Assembly: GCA_011037195.1 (NCBI GenBank)
Contig: JAAEAF010000191.1
Coordinates: forward strand, 62,001 to 126,000
Reading direction: 5' to 3'
Length of the DNA: 64,000 bases
Source of the DNA: Triatoma infestans
Taxonomy: Eukaryota > Arthropoda > Insecta > Hemiptera > Reduviidae
The translations under genes and the position numbers were made by a program. The notes below the pieces were generated by a model, which was not told the DNA's origin, searched no databases, and worked only from the letters and a program-made list of their open reading frames with translations. Positions 1 through 11,194 of the stretch are shown here, in pieces; the first letter of the stretch is position 1; each line of letters begins with the position of its first letter.

Positions 1-181
1 TTCGCTTATACATTATCTTTTGTGTTTACTTTGTGTATTTTTTTTCATTATAGCTTTTAGGATTCGCCATGTCACGCTTGATTTCTGTCCACACATATAT
101 CTGTCAAAATTTTGGCTTTCCTTTGCTTAGATTGACCGCTCTATTTAAATTTTTCATGGACCTAAAATTAGATTTAAACCT

Positions 182-183
<2 letters not shown>

Positions 184-226
<43 letters not shown>
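184..226. repeat. AT then AG microsatellite
   Basis: Simple repeats, AT followed by AG. Confidence 0.95.
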
Positions 227-231
<5 letters not shown>

Positions 232-869
232 TTATTTAAGGAACTTAAATTTTTCTTTTTTCCTCATTTCTGACTAAAAAGACAAAAAAAAAAAAAAGAA
301 AGCTTTGTTACAACACAACTGTAAATGTCTTACTGTAATAAAATCGTCTGGACGAACGGCATTGAATTCTGGAATTTAGCCAAACAAGTCAAGGCTCCAT
401 ACAATGTTTTAAATCACAAACCATGTATGATAGTTACTGTAGTGCCAATCTTACACTACAGTAAACATTTTTTTTTACTGTAGCCTCCACTCACTCTTCC
501 AATAAACACGCTTGGAAATCCATCTTGAGAATCTTAAATGGCATTGGCTTAATGACTGGCTTTAAGAATCTATCACATTTCAAGCGAATAGCAACCACTG
601 GTTAATTCTCCCTTCCTTTAAACTTCCCTGTGATTGGTTCTTTATTTTATCATTGCAGATATTAATAATAATAATAAAAATGATCTCCTACTTTATCCAA
701 ATCATATTTCAATGGTGTTTCAAGTTAATTTCAAAGAAATGTTAATGTTCTCCAAAATATCTAAAAAAAAAAAACTCGGCTTTTTTGATTTTTCTCATGA
801 CTGATAATCTAATATTCTTTAGGAAGAAAAAGAATCTGAGGTTACTTTTATGGGAAATATAATCTTTCA

Positions 870-990
870 GGCTTCCTCGGCCATTGTCATGTAAAACACT
901 TAGATCTTCGGGTTGAAACCACGTCAGTTGGTTTGTTGTAAAACCAAAGTTTCGCCCATAATGCAACAGATTTCTTCAGGATATTATCGC
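870..990 (-). repeat. Family C arm, single copy
   Basis: On the minus strand: CCTGAAGAAATC, ATGGGCGAAAC, CAAACCAACTGACGTGG, TTTCAACCCGAAGATC, then GGCCGAGGAAGCC. Same order as in 61076-61312. Confidence 0.45.
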
Positions 991-1007
991 CTCTAAAGCT
1001 GAAACAA

Positions 1008-1033
1008 CTCTTATTAGAAGCTTCTAATAAGAG
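1008..1033. repeat. Perfect 26-bp palindrome
   Basis: Thirteen-base arms CTCTTATTAGAAG and CTTCTAATAAGAG meet at 1020/1021 without a spacer, just outside the family C arm. Confidence 0.85.
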
Positions 1034-1242
1034 TAGTTGATAATGTACCAAAATTTAAAGAAAATAGTGTAGGCAAGTTCCAAGAAAATTCGGAAAACCT
1101 GAAGAATTCATTCATCCGTGTGCTATTTCCGATTGGCTGTTCTTAGCCAAAATCTTAATGTGGACCCTCTAGTAAAAACCTAAATAAAAATTAATATCAA
1201 GTTTGAACTTGCTACAATTTTTGACCCTCCACACAAACATAC

Positions 1243-1611
1243 TGTAACGCAGCTGGTGGTGCCATCTAGGAGAGAGAGTAGGAACCTCAAGTTCTCTTAG
1301 TGGCCGCTAGGAAGCGATGGCGACTCGCTCTAGTTATTTCTGGAAGGATCCAGACCATTCTCCACCTGTATAAATAGAGGGACCACAGAGAGTTGAGAGA
1401 GTTTCCGGTTACTAAGTGTACGTTAGTGAAAAGTGTATAAAAAGTGAACTAAGTGAGTTTTTGTGATTTTAAACTGTGAGTTAATTATTATTAAGTGTTG
1501 TATTTTGTAATTTATTGTGTACAACAATAAATTGGTGTTTTCTTTATTGAAGTTTAGAGTATTTTATCTATACGAACCCACTTCAAACTAGTTGCAGTAG
1601 CTAGTTTAGAG
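1243..1611 (+). mobile_element. Solo LTR, Gypsy-type, 3' end eroded
   Basis: Starts TGTAACGCAG and carries a TATAAATAG promoter at 1369-1377, a CAGAGAGTTGAGAGAG leader, and an AATAAA signal at 1526-1531. It matches the minus-strand copy at 34204-34582 over its whole length, but the terminal GGGTAACA is replaced by an A run at 1612. No internal coding sequence is attached. Confidence 0.75.
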
Positions 1612-4060
1612 AAAAAAAAACGGTGCAATACATACATACACAGACACGCACCTAAAACATTCAGACCAATATTATATCAAAGAACCTGAAAATCTATATT
1701 CCCAATGAAAACTCAATTTCAAAAAAAAAAAAATCAGGACCCAATTACTAAACTCAACAGCAAATAATAAGAAAGTAATAATTACTTATTCAGTCAACCA
1801 CATTTTTTTTTTGCATCTCATTCAAAATCTATCAAATTCATTGAAATTTTTTACCGACAATCTTGAGGCTAGTGAATTTTATTAAATAAAGATTTAACGA
1901 TCTGATAAAAATGTGTAAAGTTTTTGTGAAACATAAGTTTGGATATAAACAGGTGGGTCGTTGTTTTACAACACCTGAAGCATTCTTTTTTTTTTTTTTT
2001 TTTGTTTTTAACATCATTTTATGTCAGCTCAGAGTTAATGGATTTTTCACATTTTTAACATTTTATGAGTTTCCTCACCACATACCCCAATTGTTTAAAA
2101 ACTGAAGGAATAACGTAACAATCCATAACATTATCTTTCATTATAACTTATATGATATTAATGGAAAAATCTTTTGACACAATGTCCCAAGTAAAGCACC
2201 ATGTAAAATAGCGATTTTTATTGGTGGATCGTGTTGTCAGCAAGTTGATAGAGATCAATCATTGTATTATTTTTTTTTATTCTCTTTTAGCTGTAGCTCC
2301 TTAGCGCATTGGAATTCCATGCGGAGATTCTTAGTTCAGGCTGCTTTTATATTTTCTCATCCTAGGAGTCTCTACAACTCACTGTTCTGGGCACTATGTT
2401 GGGCACTGTTGTCTCTTACGAGAGACACTGGACGGAAGCCGGTAGGGAGGTAAGAAGACTCCGGGGCGCAATAGAACTTTCAGTTTGTAGTGTACTATTC
2501 CCTCTCTAGGAAGAGAGCTAAATCTAAATCCAGCTATAGCTCCTCATTTTTTATTGAGTTAATAATGTATGAACTCAACAGGAATGGAAACCAGACGCTC
2601 TTATAAAAGAGAGAGAGAGACCTGTTAGTCCTGAGTTTTGAAGTATTTGTAATGGAATCAAGCTTTTGTTGAGAAAATTCGTCACATAAGGGCTGTGGGG
2701 GCTTGTTAAAGTATCAGGTTTGTGGGTTACCAGCTTTAGCAGAGGTTTCCAAGTTCCCTTCTACTACGCACCACACTCACTCATATGGATGAATGGGCTA
2801 AAACTTTGACAGCTCCACTGAGACTGGATATAAGCGCGGCTTTAACATTGACGGAATAACGTTGAAGATTTAAAATCAAAATTTGAAGAAGTTTAAACAA
2901 GTTACTAAGAAGAATATTGCTTGACAAGCATTCAAGAACTTACCACGAGACTACAACACAATTCTCAAGGAGCTAAATAAAATAGTATTTGTAACTAGCA
3001 ATTATTTGTCTTAACTTATTCTTGGCCTAAAGCACTTTTACACCTAGCTAACCACATTAGCTATCGACTATTAGAACAAGCAAGAGTTGTAAGTAACTAG
3101 TCAAATCGTTTTACAAGTGACATATATTAGCATATATTAGAATTTCGTGTATTCATTTAAAACACCCTTAACAATCACGATATTCTGCTAACATTATATA
3201 TTTATGCCATATTAGACAAAATAATAATAATAATAATAATAAATAAAATTATAGAGAATAAAACTATATGTATATAAAACAGGAATATGTAAGCTAAAAC
3301 AGATCCAACCAAATACACCAGTAATGGATGAGAAGAGAAATTCCTGTACGGTCTGCTTATTAGATATATGGCCAGTATGTGAAGGGGGCTTGGCCAAGTT
3401 CAAGGATAGTCTGGTCCTTGTCTCTAAGAGACAGGACTTATATATGTTATTTATTTCTTTCTCTCATTCAGTTCTCCCCCACCCCAACCCCTTTTTTTCC
3501 TTTTTTTCCGGTTCAATATGAGCTCAAAAAAAAGAAAACCTTCACAAACTTTTATTTGCGGATAATTTAACAAGAAAATACAATGCTATAAAAAAAAAAA
3601 AGAAGAAAATTCAAAGGAAATCTTTTATTGGCCACTAAAGTTTAGAATTTTTCATGATATTATGATTCTAAAAAATGAAATAAATAAATAATTTGTTATA
3701 AACATAAAATAATATAAAATTGTTAATAAAATAACTTGTTATATTCCATTTATGTTTCTCAATTCGATTATGCAAGATTAATAGTATTACATAGACCGCT
3801 AGAAAGTTCATGTTACATCTAGTGCCTACTGTTAGTTTATCCAGCACTCGTTAATATTACATTTTCCTAGAAATAAGATAAGGGGAAAACCGATATAAAA
3901 AAAAAACAGATTGGGTAAATAAGGACATTGTTTTACCTTTATTATTTTCTTGTTTTTGTTAAATTAAACAAAAAAAAAAAAACAAATAAATAAATGAATA
4001 CTATGTAAAACGACGATAAGGGCCAAAGAAAAAAAACTTTTAAATTAAAAACAAAATATA
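1612..4060. other. Intronic DNA without recognised genes
   Basis: AT-rich, many A/T runs, and a TAATAA tract at 3221-3240. A block at 2260-2480 of more mixed composition has no readable domain. Short open frames here are chance. Confidence 0.6.
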
Positions 4061-4140
4061 TATATAATTTGTTGTGGTGGTTCCGCAGAGCTGGAAAGTA
4101 TCAGAGACATTTTCCGTGGTAGCCTGTTTCATTTTGTGGT

Positions 4141-4178
4141 CATCGACCGGTTTTGGGCGTTCGCCCATCTTCAGGATG
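4141..4178 (-). ncRNA. Hammerhead-like motif, GAAA mutated (family A)
   Basis: Same layout as 5501-5538 on the minus strand, but G12 of GAAA is A, which should abolish catalysis. Confidence 0.5.
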
Positions 4179-4659
4179 CGTTATGTCAGACAGTGTAATA
4201 ACAGACTTCCACAAAGCAAATTCAGTTTATACACTGACTGGTCTTTTAAATTGTATTTTAAAACTAATCTCTTAAACTATGTCAAAGGGAAGGTATGGTC
4301 GGTCAGCTGTGTGAAAAAAGGAACACGTGTTTGGATTGTTAAAGGGTCAAATTTTCCTTACAATGGAAACAACACGTGGCGGTCTAATTTTTAAACTTTG
4401 TTGTTAGAAGGAGATTCACTTGACAATTAAATAATCAGCATAACTTTAAAATTAAATTAAATAACAATTTCAAGCTAACACAATTTAAAATTAATCGATT
4501 AAAATAATAAAAATTAAATACACTGAAGCATATTAAGCATATTTTTATAATAGTTATAACTAATTTATACTTATTACTAATTTAATACTAATATTTATAA
4601 CTAATTTATAACTACATGCATATATTACACTATATACATTACAGTACATAACTTTTTTT

Positions 4660-4738
4660 AAACGAACAGACAAAATTTGTCAGTGAACCATTATTCAAAA
4701 CACTCTTCCCACAATAGCAATAAAAACGCAATTACCAG
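4660..4738 (+). pseudogene. Penelope-like element last codons, second copy
   Basis: The plus strand encodes NEQTKFVSEPLFKTLFPQ then TAG, the same ending as at 12101-12170. The following 3' UTR (ACATGGACCAAATAGTTCTT) is also shared. It lies between two inverted arms (4091-4560 minus and 5140-5575 plus), so the element is an extremely 5'-truncated PLE flanked by inverted terminal repeats. Confidence 0.65.
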
Positions 4739-5500
4739 CACAAGTAATATACATGGACCAAATAGTTCTTAAACAGATTATACTTTTAGTTTAGTTTAAA
4801 AAAACAAAAAAGTAAGTGTGCGTGCTTACATGGAGAGTGTATGTGAATGTTGTGAAAAGAGGTGAAAGGTCGAGTGGAATGCATGTGTATGCATATGTAT
4901 ATGTGGTATACATGCAGATATCATATGTGTATATATATGTATATGTGGTATATAACATGGTGTATGTATAATATATACGATATATAATATATATGATATA
5001 TACACATGGGAGGTGTATATGTGATATATATGTGTGTATAAGTATGTATAAGTCTAGTATATGTATGTACTGTAATATATATATAGTATAATATATGCAT
5101 ATAGTTAAAATAGTTATAAATTAGTATAAATATTATAAAAATATGCTTAATATGCTTAAGTGTATTTAATTTTATTATTTCAATCATTTAATTTTAAATT
5201 GTGTTAGCTTGAAATCGTTATTTAATTTAATTTTAAAGATTCTGATTAGTAAATTGTAAAGTAAATCTCGTTTCCAACAACAGAGTTTAAAAATTAGACC
5301 CCCCACATGTTGTTTCCATTTTAAGGAAAATTTGCCCCTTTAACAACCCAAAAAACAGGTGTTCCTTTCCCACCCAGCTGACCATAATTCCCTTTGACCT
5401 AGTTTAAGAGATTAGTTTTAAAATACAATTTAAAAGACCAGTCAGTGTGTAAACTGAATTTGCTCTGTGTAAGTCTGTTATCACACTGTCTGACAAAACG

Positions 5501-5538
5501 CATCCTGAAGATGGGCGAACGCCCGAAACCGGTCGATG
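5501..5538 (+). ncRNA. Hammerhead-ribozyme-like motif, intact core (family A)
   Basis: Order: CATC, CTGAAGA (fits CUGANGA), one extra T, GGGC-GAAC-GCCC stem-loop II, GAAA, the self-complementary ACCGGT for stem III, GTC cleavage triplet, then GATG pairing with the initial CATC as stem I. Penelope-like elements are known to carry hammerheads with very short stem III that act as dimers. The caveat is the unpaired T between CUGAAGA and stem II, absent from classical hammerheads. Confidence 0.6.
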
Positions 5539-5574
5539 ACCACAAAATCAAGCAGACTACTATGGAAAATGTCT

Positions 5575-5760
5575 CTGATTTATTGAACATTATTGGCACT
5601 TTCTTCTGGTCTGCAATCTAATTACTCCAAACTACTACTTGCCCATTGAGAACTAGTTTTCCCCCCTACCTCTATATTTCTATGGCAAGTAACTGACATT
5701 TGAAATTTAAACACAAATTGCCAATTCTATCATTTATACGAGCATTATTAGTCCCGTGGT
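5575..5760 (+). repeat. Segment shared with 38312-38520
   Basis: Directly outside the family A plus arm, both loci have TTATTGAACATTATTGGC, ACTACTACTTGCCCATTG, CTACCTCTATATTTCTATGG and TTATACGAGCATTATTAG. The 38 kb copy has about 30 extra bases (TTAGCTCGAGGCAGAGGC). Confidence 0.75.
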
Positions 5761-5995
5761 AGCGTACGGAAGAGAGACTTGGGTTCTGACTAAAGAAAGT
5801 CAGACTTAATGTCTGCAATGCAAAATCCTAAGAGCCATATATGGACCAATATGTGAAAACGGAGTACGGTGAATAAGAAGGAACAAAGAGTTTCGGAGAT
5901 CTCTATAGGGACGTTGTGCTTGGTGAACGTAAAGAAAAGTAGACTCCGATGGCTGGGTCACGTTGAAAGGATGCCGGACAGAGAGACTGTCACGT
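5750..5995 (+). pseudogene. RTE/L1-type LINE C-terminal fragment, second copy
   Basis: Nearly identical to 38510-38745, including VVAYGRETWVLTKES and RWLGHVERMPDRE. It breaks at GAGAGACT, where another hammerhead-bearing arm fragment follows (6000-6110), whereas the 38 kb copy continues as LINE. Confidence 0.6.
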
Positions 5996-6024
5996 GACAC
6001 TCACTGTCTGACACTGACAAAACG

Positions 6025-6061
6025 CATCCTGAAGATGGCGGACGCCCGAAACCGGTCGATG
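6025..6061 (+). ncRNA. Hammerhead-like motif, stem II damaged (family A)
   Basis: CATC-CTGAAGA and GAAACCGGTC-GATG are intact, but stem II has lost a base (GGC-GGAC-GCC). It sits at the junction with an RTE-like LINE fragment. Confidence 0.5.
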
Positions 6062-6479
6062 ACCACAAAATGAAGCAGGCTACCATGGAAAATGTCTCTA
6101 ATGTATATAATTTTTGGGGTTTCGGATATCTTTGGTGTACTATATCAAGAATTACGGAACTTGGCATACTAGTTATAAATTTTATTTGAAAGTCACACAG
6201 GAAGCTCAAAGTTGTTATTCTGTTTAGGTAGAGTACTTCCATCGCATCTGACACGAAGGTTTCTGGTAAAATCCATCATTGCGATATTATTGATATTTTT
6301 TATATTTCAGTTTTCGCAATTTACTCGAAAAACACCACCAATAATTAATTACCTTTAAAATTCGAATACTACATACACGTAATCATTAATTAATTTTATT
6401 TGCTACATTTTCCGGGGAAAATTGAGTTTTGTTACTGCCAACACCTGTTTAATATTAATGTAATATACATTAGACGTAT

Positions 6480-7605
6480 TGGTTAGAATTCCAAATTGAT
6501 GAAAATTGGTTAACCGGAAGTGCGACAGTTAGAGTAGGTTTTCGTAATTTTTGTTACTTAATAAAAAAAAAAAAAAAAATCTAGTGTGAAACACTCACAC
6601 AACTTTCTCTTACTCCAGTTCTCAAAAATTCTAATTGACAAAATTTTATAAGTTTGTGTACCCAAATTTAATGAAATTCGTCGAAAACTGAAAAAAAAAA
6701 AAAAAACTGTTCAGTAAAAAAGCACATCCGGTTTACTAATTTTCTTGAAACTCAGAATTTCGGCCATCTATTTATTTATAATTAATTTTTTTTGGATGAT
6801 AGAATTGTATAAACAAACTATGATAGCACTTTAGAGAAAAAAACATAACCCCAACCCTAACCCTAAAAGTGCCCGTAAATGAATTTTCCCACAGAAATGT
6901 TTTAAAATAAAATTTGTAGATCTTTATATGTTTAGTTTATATATGAAGTTTCAAGAAAATCGTCGGAGCCATTTTTGTGGAAAATCACGAAGTAGTGAAA
7001 AAAAAAAAAAAAAAATCATTTTTAGTAAAATCGGTAAAGTAAACGCACTTCCGGTTATCCGATTTTTTTTTTCAAACTTGGAATTTCAACAACATATTCA
7101 ATTCTAATTAACATTATTTAGATGACAGAATTGTCTAATAAATTGAAATAGCACTTAAGATGAAAACCTAACACCACCCCTTCCCCCAGTAGTGCCCTTA
7201 AATGAATTTTGCTAGAGAAATGTTTTAAATAAAAGTTGTAGCTCTTTATATGTGTAGTTAATTTACAAAGTTTTTAAGAAAATTGTCGAAGCCATTTTTG
7301 AGAAAAATGCAAAAAAGTAAAAAAAAACAACTTGTAAACTAGTACTTCCGGTTGAGGAATTTTGACAGATAACGTTTTGTCAGATCCCATAGTAATACCT
7401 AAATGGAATATCAAGTTTCACCTTTCTACAGTTTCTCGTTTTTGAGCTATGCTGTTCACACACACACACACAGACCATTTGGTGAAAACCACTTTTTTGG
7501 ACTTAGGGAATCTCAAAACGGATATTTCCGGTGAAAACTCGATATCGAAAATTTGGCATGATTACAATACTTCCTTTTACTAGGAGTAAGAGAAAGTTAA
7601 AAATG
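6480..7605 (+). mobile_element. Tandem 300-bp module element with inverted ends
   Basis: Modules starting near CATCCGGTT (6724), CACTTCCGGTT (7047) and TACTTCCGGTT (7344) repeat at about 323 and 297 bp. Each contains a GGAGCCATTTTTG block, a TTAAATGAATTTTCC(C) block and GATAGAATTGT. The unit opens with AACTTTCTCTTAC (6601) and closes with GTAAGAGAAAGTT (7587-7599), an inverted pair. No coding potential. Confidence 0.65.
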
Positions 7606-8728
7606 ATTTATAGTAGTTCTGTGAAAAATTGGGGCATTAAATTTCAAATTTATAGAATCAGTTCAATGTTATTGGCACCCTCTACTGAAATACAATGTCA
7701 TACTATCTATCTGAGTAAGTACTCAGTCAATTTTAAATTTTATATAAAATTAGTCATATGAAATATAGTTGCAGCAGGAGGAAGTCGTATAGAAATTTCA
7801 CACCAGATCAGTAATGTGGAAGGGTTGGTTTTTTTTAGAATAGATTAAGTATTAATTACTGATCTGTGAGAGGTCAAGTACGCTGGTTGTCTACTATTTG
7901 TCTTTAAGCAACAATATACAAACTTAGTTTGAACAATATGTACGTACAAAAGAAGAGTCCTTGGCCTATTTTATGCAAAACAGTTAATGAAGAAAAAGAA
8001 GTAAAAAAAAAAAATGTAAATAAAAGAAAGGAAGGAGAGAAAAGAAAACAGGAGGGGGGAAAGAGTATAGTTAGCTAACTAGAGGGGGATGGACCAGTTA
8101 GGGGTTGTTTTCAAAGAAATGTGCATAGAATAGGATTCCTCACCCAATGGTTTTGTATGTGTTGATGTTTTTAGAAAAATCCCATAGAGATACATAAAGC
8201 TAATGTACCTTATCCGCAACAGGACAGTGAACAATAGATTTTTAGTGACGAGGTCGCGAGCGAATATCTCTTGTCAAACAATAGAATGACCTGGTTAAAA
8301 ATGAAGCGTTATTATAAAGAGATCCCAAGCTATCTATCCTCATTTTAATTTTCCATTAACATCCTAAATATGGCCTCATTTAATGAGATTCTTCTCTTGT
8401 AGTCACTTAGTATCAAGTCTGACAATTAATTACAAATTGCTAAAAAACATAGCAGCAATGTACTTAATAAATTTGTCTTTTTTTTGAGTCTTTGTTGCCA
8501 AAGGTCACATCATCTATTGAAATAAAACATTTCAATTTAAGAAATATTATCACAGTCGAAAAGTTACCAGAGTCATAATTTCTATTGTCGAATCCTGCAA
8601 TCTGGGTCGCTTTATGCTTTGTCTTAGCGGAATTATAGCAAATTATCGTGCCAAATTTTCGAAATCGTTATACATATTTTGTGACACCCTGAGCTAAAAA
8701 AAAAAAATTAGTTTTAGCGATTTGGCGA

Positions 8729-8730
<2 letters not shown>

Positions 8731-8773
<43 letters not shown>
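8731..8773. repeat. TG microsatellite inside a PLE arm
   Basis: About 21 TG units, where the inverted partner arm at 11420 has only a few ACACACCC bases. Confidence 0.95.
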
Positions 8774-8775
<2 letters not shown>

Positions 8776-9025
8776 ATTTTTAACAAAATATCTCACAAGG
8801 AAAATTTAGCAGGAAGATCAAAATTATAAAGGAAAGTCAAAAAATTGAGTCAACAGTATAAACTAACTTTTGTGCAAATCTATGTTATCACACTGTTTGA
8901 CAAACGCATCCATCCTGATGACGGGCGAACGTCCGAAACCGGTCGATGACCACAAAAAAAGAAGCAGGCTAACAAGGAAAATATCTTTGAAGCTTTCCAG
9001 CTCTGCGGAACTCAACCATAACAAC
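8740..9025 (+). mobile_element. PLE-type arm, variant with TG repeat (family A2)
   Basis: Contains GCGATTTGGCGATTTG, a TG tract, TTAACAAAATATCTCACA, and a CTGATGA core at 8915, then AGCTTTCCAGCTCTGCGGAA at the outer end. It is the inverted partner of 11195-11450. Confidence 0.6.
8911..8948 (+). ncRNA. Hammerhead-like motif, canonical CTGATGA (family A2)
   Basis: CATC, CTGATGA, extra C, GGGC-GAAC-GTCC (one G-U pair), GAAA, ACCGGT, GTC, GATG. Of all copies this has the most canonical core box. The base between GA and stem II is C here and T elsewhere, so it varies without pairing. Confidence 0.6.
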
Positions 9026-9181
9026 GATCAAAATTGTTTAGGTATTACCATCACCGCGTCTGACACGAAAGTTTTGGGCTTATCCGGTTGGGATGTGAGA
9101 GTTTACTGAATTGTTTTTTTTTTCTTTCAGTTTTTCTTGAGTTTATCGAAAACAGTTTCAACGGCTAATAATAATAACAGT

Positions 9182-9378
9182 GGGGCGGGTGTTGTGTAGT
9201 GTTTATGAACATGGACTTATAAGAGGGAGGTCCCTAGTTCGAGTAACTGCTAAATTTTATATTTGTTAAGAAAATGTTAATAGTAAAGTAGGTGCTTCCG
9301 CCCCCGTCCACGACACTTAATTTGGTAGTTGGACGTTAAGCCCGCCTGAAAAAATAGGCATTACTTTACTTTTTTTAG
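9182..9378 (+). mobile_element. tRNA-derived SINE, family 1
   Basis: GGTGTTGTGTAGTG (A-box region) and TAGTTCGAGTAAC (B-box) lie about 40 bp apart, then a shared body: GCTTCCGCCCCCG, CGACACTTAATTTG, GTTGGACGTTAAGCC and ATAGGCATTACTTTACTTT. Same order as 46027-46240. Confidence 0.65.
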
Positions 9379-9473
9379 TTTTCCTGGGTTGTTTAAACTC
9401 CAATTAATTTTGAACCAGTTTTCAGCCTGAGTTTTTATTATATATTACATATATATATAAAAATACATTCGTT

Positions 9474-9514
9474 ACTGTGACGTTTCGGCTATACACTCGC
9501 CATTATCAAACAGT
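9474..9514 (-). ncRNA. Hammerhead-like motif (palindrome, left arm)
   Basis: Exact inverted copy of the motif at 9995-10035, with the same two core changes. Confidence 0.5.
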
Positions 9515-9994
9515 TTAATTCTGATGTTTAGAACGTAATTTTTTCCAATTTAGTCGTTTTATATTTTTCTAATCAGTTTTATATACATCGTTATTTTATT
9601 ATATTTTTGTATTTTTTTATATATTTTTTTCTTTTTTTGCATAAGAATTATGTTGTTGTGCTAAAGAGTTACCCAAATGTGCTCTATATGTAAGGGTCAA
9701 CTCAAACACCAGCCTGAAAAATAAAAATAATCAAAAAACTGCATATAAGCAAATATATTTTAAAAAATAGAGCATAACACTAACCACGTGGTTAAGGAAA
9801 AATAAGACGCAGATATAGTTGAATTTCCAAGTCTATTAAAGAAATTAGCACAACAACATAATTCTTATGCAAAAAAAGAAAGAAATATATAAAAAAATAC
9901 AAAAATATAATAAAATAACGATGTATTTAAAACTGATTAGAAAAATATAAAACGACTAAATTGGAAAAAATTACGTTCTAAACATCAGAATTAA

Positions 9995-10035
9995 ACTGTT
10001 TGATAATGGCGAGTGTATAGCCGAAACGTCACAGT
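9995..10035 (+). ncRNA. Hammerhead-like motif with perfect stem I (palindrome, right arm)
   Basis: ACTGT, TTGATAA (CUGANGA with C3 to T and G8 to A), T, GGC and GCC flanking a 9-nt loop, GAAA, ACGT stem III, GTC, ACAGT. ACTGT and ACAGT pair perfectly as stem I. The two core changes should impair catalysis. Confidence 0.5.
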
Positions 10036-10189
10036 AACGAATGTATTTTTATATATATATATGTAATATATAATAAAAACTCAGGCTGAAAACTGGTTCA
10101 AAATTAATTGGAGTTTAAACAACCCAGGAAAATTAAATAAGATTCTAACAGCCTACAAGAAAAAAATATAAAACCAAGATTTACTTTTT

Positions 10190-10770
10190 TTTTTTTTAAT
10201 AATAACAATGTTTATTTAATACAAAATACATATACATCGCTTAATAATTTTCAAAAAAAGAGGAAAACAAAAAATGCATGGAGATTATTCTCCGTCTGCT
10301 GAGTTGCATATTTATAATTTATTATTTCTGACAACAAACACAACGAAAGATTCAAATAATATAAAATAAATGAGTAAAATAAAACTATTTTTTCTTTAAT
10401 ATATACAATACTTGTAATCAAATACAGTGGATAACAAGTAAAAACTTATTAATAATTAAATTCATTAACTAAAATCTGCCTAAACAAGAGAGAATCTATC
10501 ATTTGTAAGTATTTACAAAACGATATTCCAATTTTCCTCATTCAGATATCTGTAGAATTCCAATTTATCAAGAACCTTCGTACACGAAATATTTTAATCT
10601 ATAGCTAGATAAGACTCGACAACTAGATATGAAATGAATTACGTCTTCTACTTGTTTCAAGTTACATAACAAACATAACTGAGGTAGATCTGTATTAAAT
10701 CCGTCCTTATTGACTTATTTTAAAACAAGAATATGATTTGAAATTGAAACTATTATAATTGAAGCAATAG
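10190..10770 (-). pseudogene. LINE C-terminal fragment with CX2CX7HX4C knuckle and poly(A)-type end
   Basis: The minus strand reads PQLCLLCNLKQVEDVIHFIS followed by SCRVLSSYRLKYF, the same zinc-knuckle layout as the end of the RT ORF at 20169-22355 (CSLCDLGEREDTFHF...C). Downstream come in-frame stops, an AATAAA signal and an A tract (a T run near 10190 on the plus strand). It looks like a 5'-truncated copy of a related LINE family. Confidence 0.55.
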
Positions 10771-10829
10771 TTTTCTTTAAATTTTGGAATATTCACCATA
10801 CAGTTATAAATCTATCATTATTATTTGAA

Positions 10830-11180
10830 ACATTTTTCGAAAAAAAAAAATGGACTTTTTGGGGGGGATTTCTGAGGGAAAAGTAGCGTCATGCTTTCCT
10901 CTAAAGTACCTCTTCAATAATGTGTGGTCATATATAGTTTTACCAATTACATTATATTAACATAACATATGTTAACATTAATATATGTTAATAAACATTA
11001 ATAGCATTGCTAGAATTCCATATTTGAAGAAATTCGGATAATCGGAGAATAGGTTTTTGAGTTTTTTGGAATTTTCTCGAAAAAGTCAACAACAATTTCC
11101 TTTGACCTTGAAATCCACAAAAGATAACATTCTATTACTTTTATTGAAAAGATTTTCTTGGAAAAACTGATATTAGCGTG
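10830..11180 (-). repeat. Tandem-module relative, diverged
   Basis: TTGGGGGGGATTTCTGAGGG, TAAAGTACCTCTTC and TTTCTCGAAAAAGTC match the group at 37280-37640. Confidence 0.35.
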
Positions 11181-11194
11181 TTCTAGGACCTTGT

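Larger units (their letters stand above)
4091..5575. mobile_element. Truncated PLE with inverted arms (family A)
   Basis: The left arm (about 4091-4560) and right arm (about 5140-5575) are inverted copies sharing AAGACCAGTCAGTGT, the AACACGTG/GTTGTTTCCATT block, and the hammerhead-like core near their outer ends. Between them lie AT-rich sequence, the PLE terminal codons (4660-4738), a 3' UTR trace and a TATATG-rich minisatellite. Inverted terminal repeats around a 5'-truncated body are a known PLE insertion structure. Confidence 0.7.
9379..10132. mobile_element. Near-perfect 0.75-kb palindromic element
   Basis: Arms 9379-9664 and 9845-10132 are inverted copies, each about 287 bp, with very few differences even in their poly(T) and AT runs. 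The spacer of about 180 bp has no ORF. Outer ends read TTTTCCTGGG, and a CAGGCTGAAAACTGG block lies inside. Each arm carries a hammerhead-like core. The extreme identity implies recent formation or arm homogenisation. Confidence 0.85.

Noticed and set aside
2941..2990. Minus-strand mini-exon between TTTATTTAG and GTAAGT
   Set aside because: Splice-like signals only; no similarity to PDE11 or any other protein.
4074..4394. 106-codon plus-strand frame
   Set aside because: Antisense of a PLE arm; the same frame appears at 5399-5599 and 5958-6254 wherever the arm occurs.
4921..5187. 88-codon Tyr/Ile/His-rich frame
   Set aside because: Produced by a TATATG-type minisatellite.
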